Part shown: positions 5,108 through 5,928 of the stretch, piece after piece
Position numbering within the stretch: the stretch's first letter is position 1
How the letters are laid out: each line of letters opens with the position of its first letter
DNA from: Oscillospiraceae bacterium
GTDB lineage: Bacteria > Bacillota > Clostridia > Oscillospirales > Oscillospiraceae
Assembly: GCA_009786775.1 (NCBI GenBank)
Contig: WQRL01000128.1
Coordinates: 1-5,928 of the forward strand
Reading direction: 5' to 3'
Length of the DNA: 5,928 bases
Notes under the pieces: generated by a model
What the model saw: the letters and a program-made list of their open reading frames with translations, nothing else
Told to the model about the DNA's origin: nothing
The model's database searches: none
Position numbers and translations under genes: made by a program

Positions 5108-5928
5108 CTTCTGCACGGATATAGGCACATCCAGCCTCAACAAGTTCGGCGAAGTTCTCTGCGGAGATACAGTTGAAGTGGTGGAAGCCGAGAATGGCGA
5201 AACCATAATAGTCCTCACCGACGGCCTCGGCAGCGGTGTCAAGGCCAGCATCCTCTCCATACTCACAGCAAAAATAATCTCCACCATGATGGCCGCGTCC
5301 ATGGATATCGAAGAATGCCTCTCGGCGATTGTCGCCACGCTCCCCGTCTGTGAGGTCCGCAAAATAGCCTACTCAACCTTTACAATAATTCGGATTCTAA
5401 AAAGCGAAGAAGCCGAAATTATACAATATGACAACCCCCGCGTCATTTTCATGCGCAAGGGCAAGGCCATAAATATAGCCGAAACCTCAATGGTCATAGG
5501 CGGCAAGACTATCTACAAATCCACTATCCCGCTCATTGAAAACGACATATTTGTGGCAGTCAGCGACGGCGTAATCCACGCAGGGGTAGGAAAGACCCTG
5601 CCGTTTGGCTGGCAGCGCCCTGATGTAATAAAGTACTTAGAGCGCAAGTACAGTCCCAGGCACACCGCCAAGACCCTCGCCACCATACTTGTAGAGTCCT
5701 GCAACGAGCTCTACGACTCCCAGCCTGGGGATGACACCACAGCCTGTGTCGTCAAAATAAGAGGCCGCAACTTCGTAAACCTTCTAATAGGCCCCCCCTC
5801 CGATGCCTCTGATTCGACGAGCATGATGTCCCTGTTTTTCGCGCAAGCGGGCAAACATATTGTCTGCGGCGGCACCACTTCAACCCTCGCTGCGGAGTTT
5901 CTGCAAAAGCCGCTAAAGACGTCCCTTG
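5100..5928 (+). CDS. SpoIIE-family PP2C-type serine phosphatase, 3' end outside the window
   Basis: The frame is open for 276 codons to the window edge with no stop. PP2C phosphatases use two Mn2+ or Mg2+ ions to remove phosphate from serine or threonine. Expected metal-binding acids are present: D23 (CGDTV), D41 in LTDGLGSGVKAS, D156 in VSDGV, and D211-D212 in GDDTTA. The phosphatase domain thus covers about residues 1-220 and looks catalytically intact. It is followed by a second segment, beginning RNFVNLLIGPP and containing HIVCGGTTSTLAAEF (253-267), whose role I do not know; it continues past the edge. No transmembrane or kinase-like part is visible. The start overlaps the hydrogenase stop, so the protein is probably the output partner of the hydrogenase. 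The target is unknown: relatives act on phosphorylated anti-sigma-factor antagonists, but none is encoded here. Confidence 0.9.
   Translation, partial: MDNFCTDIGTSSLNKFGEVLCGDTVEVVEAENGETIIVLTDGLGSGVKASILSILTAKIISTMMAASMDIEECLSAIVATLPVCEVRKIAYSTFTIIRILKSEEAEIIQYDNPRVIFMRKGKAINIAETSMVIGGKTIYKSTIPLIENDIFVAVSDGVIHAGVGKTLPFGWQRPDVIKYLERKYSPRHTAKTLATILVESCNELYDSQPGDDTTACVVKIRGRNFVNLLIGPPSDASDSTSMMSLFFAQAGKHIVCGGTTSTLAAEFLQKPLKTSL

Noticed and set aside
5033..5704. Minus-strand frames opposite the phosphatase gene
   Set aside because: Antisense shadows; the plus strand carries the complete set of PP2C metal-binding motifs.
1..5928. CRISPR array, tRNA, rRNA or known riboswitch
   Set aside because: No regularly spaced repeats, cloverleaf, rRNA-like sequence or recognised aptamer was seen on either strand.

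Overview
The window looks like chromosome of a strictly anaerobic, mid-GC Firmicute, most likely a clostridium. The reasons are strong purine-rich ribosome binding sites, a TTG start, tight gene spacing, and an [FeFe]-hydrogenase gene paired with a SpoIIE-type phosphatase gene. The species cannot be named from the sequence alone.

Layout. (1) Bases 1-1414 hold a minus-strand cluster. In transcription order it has an unrecognised AT-rich gene remnant (from about 1414 down to 1100), a DUF3788 gene (1057-608) and a GNAT acetyltransferase gene (594-70). A further gene may begin at the left edge. (2) Bases about 1415-2964 are an insertion sequence of about 1.55 kb carrying one intact plus-strand DDE transposase (1551-2825) with an IS4-like Y-R-E-K signature. 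It appears to have landed in the first gene of the minus-strand cluster, so the open frame 1100-1558 is a chimera of IS DNA and a decapitated gene. (3) Bases 2965-3427 are intergenic: a GC-rich, strongly self-complementary stretch (about 3074-3183), then a perfect-consensus housekeeping promoter (3304-3332) and a leader of about 90 nt. (4) Bases 3428 to the end are a two-gene plus-strand operon: a multidomain [FeFe]-hydrogenase-like protein (two [4Fe-4S] clusters, H-cluster domain, extra Fe-S domain, PAS domain, C-terminal helix) and a translationally overlapping PP2C/SpoIIE phosphatase that runs off the window.

How it works together. The hydrogenase and phosphatase match the arrangement called phosphatase-linked, putatively sensory, [FeFe] hydrogenase (group C3). 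My reading is that redox or H2 status sensed at the H-cluster passes through the PAS domain and helix to the phosphatase, which would dephosphorylate an unseen partner. The alternative is a catalytic Hfs-like enzyme. The most instructive small-scale feature is at the left of the IS: an 11-bp inverted repeat whose left arm sits inside the transposase promoter spacer and whose right arm covers the ribosome binding site and start codon. This geometry would silence the transposase on read-through transcripts but not on its own transcript.
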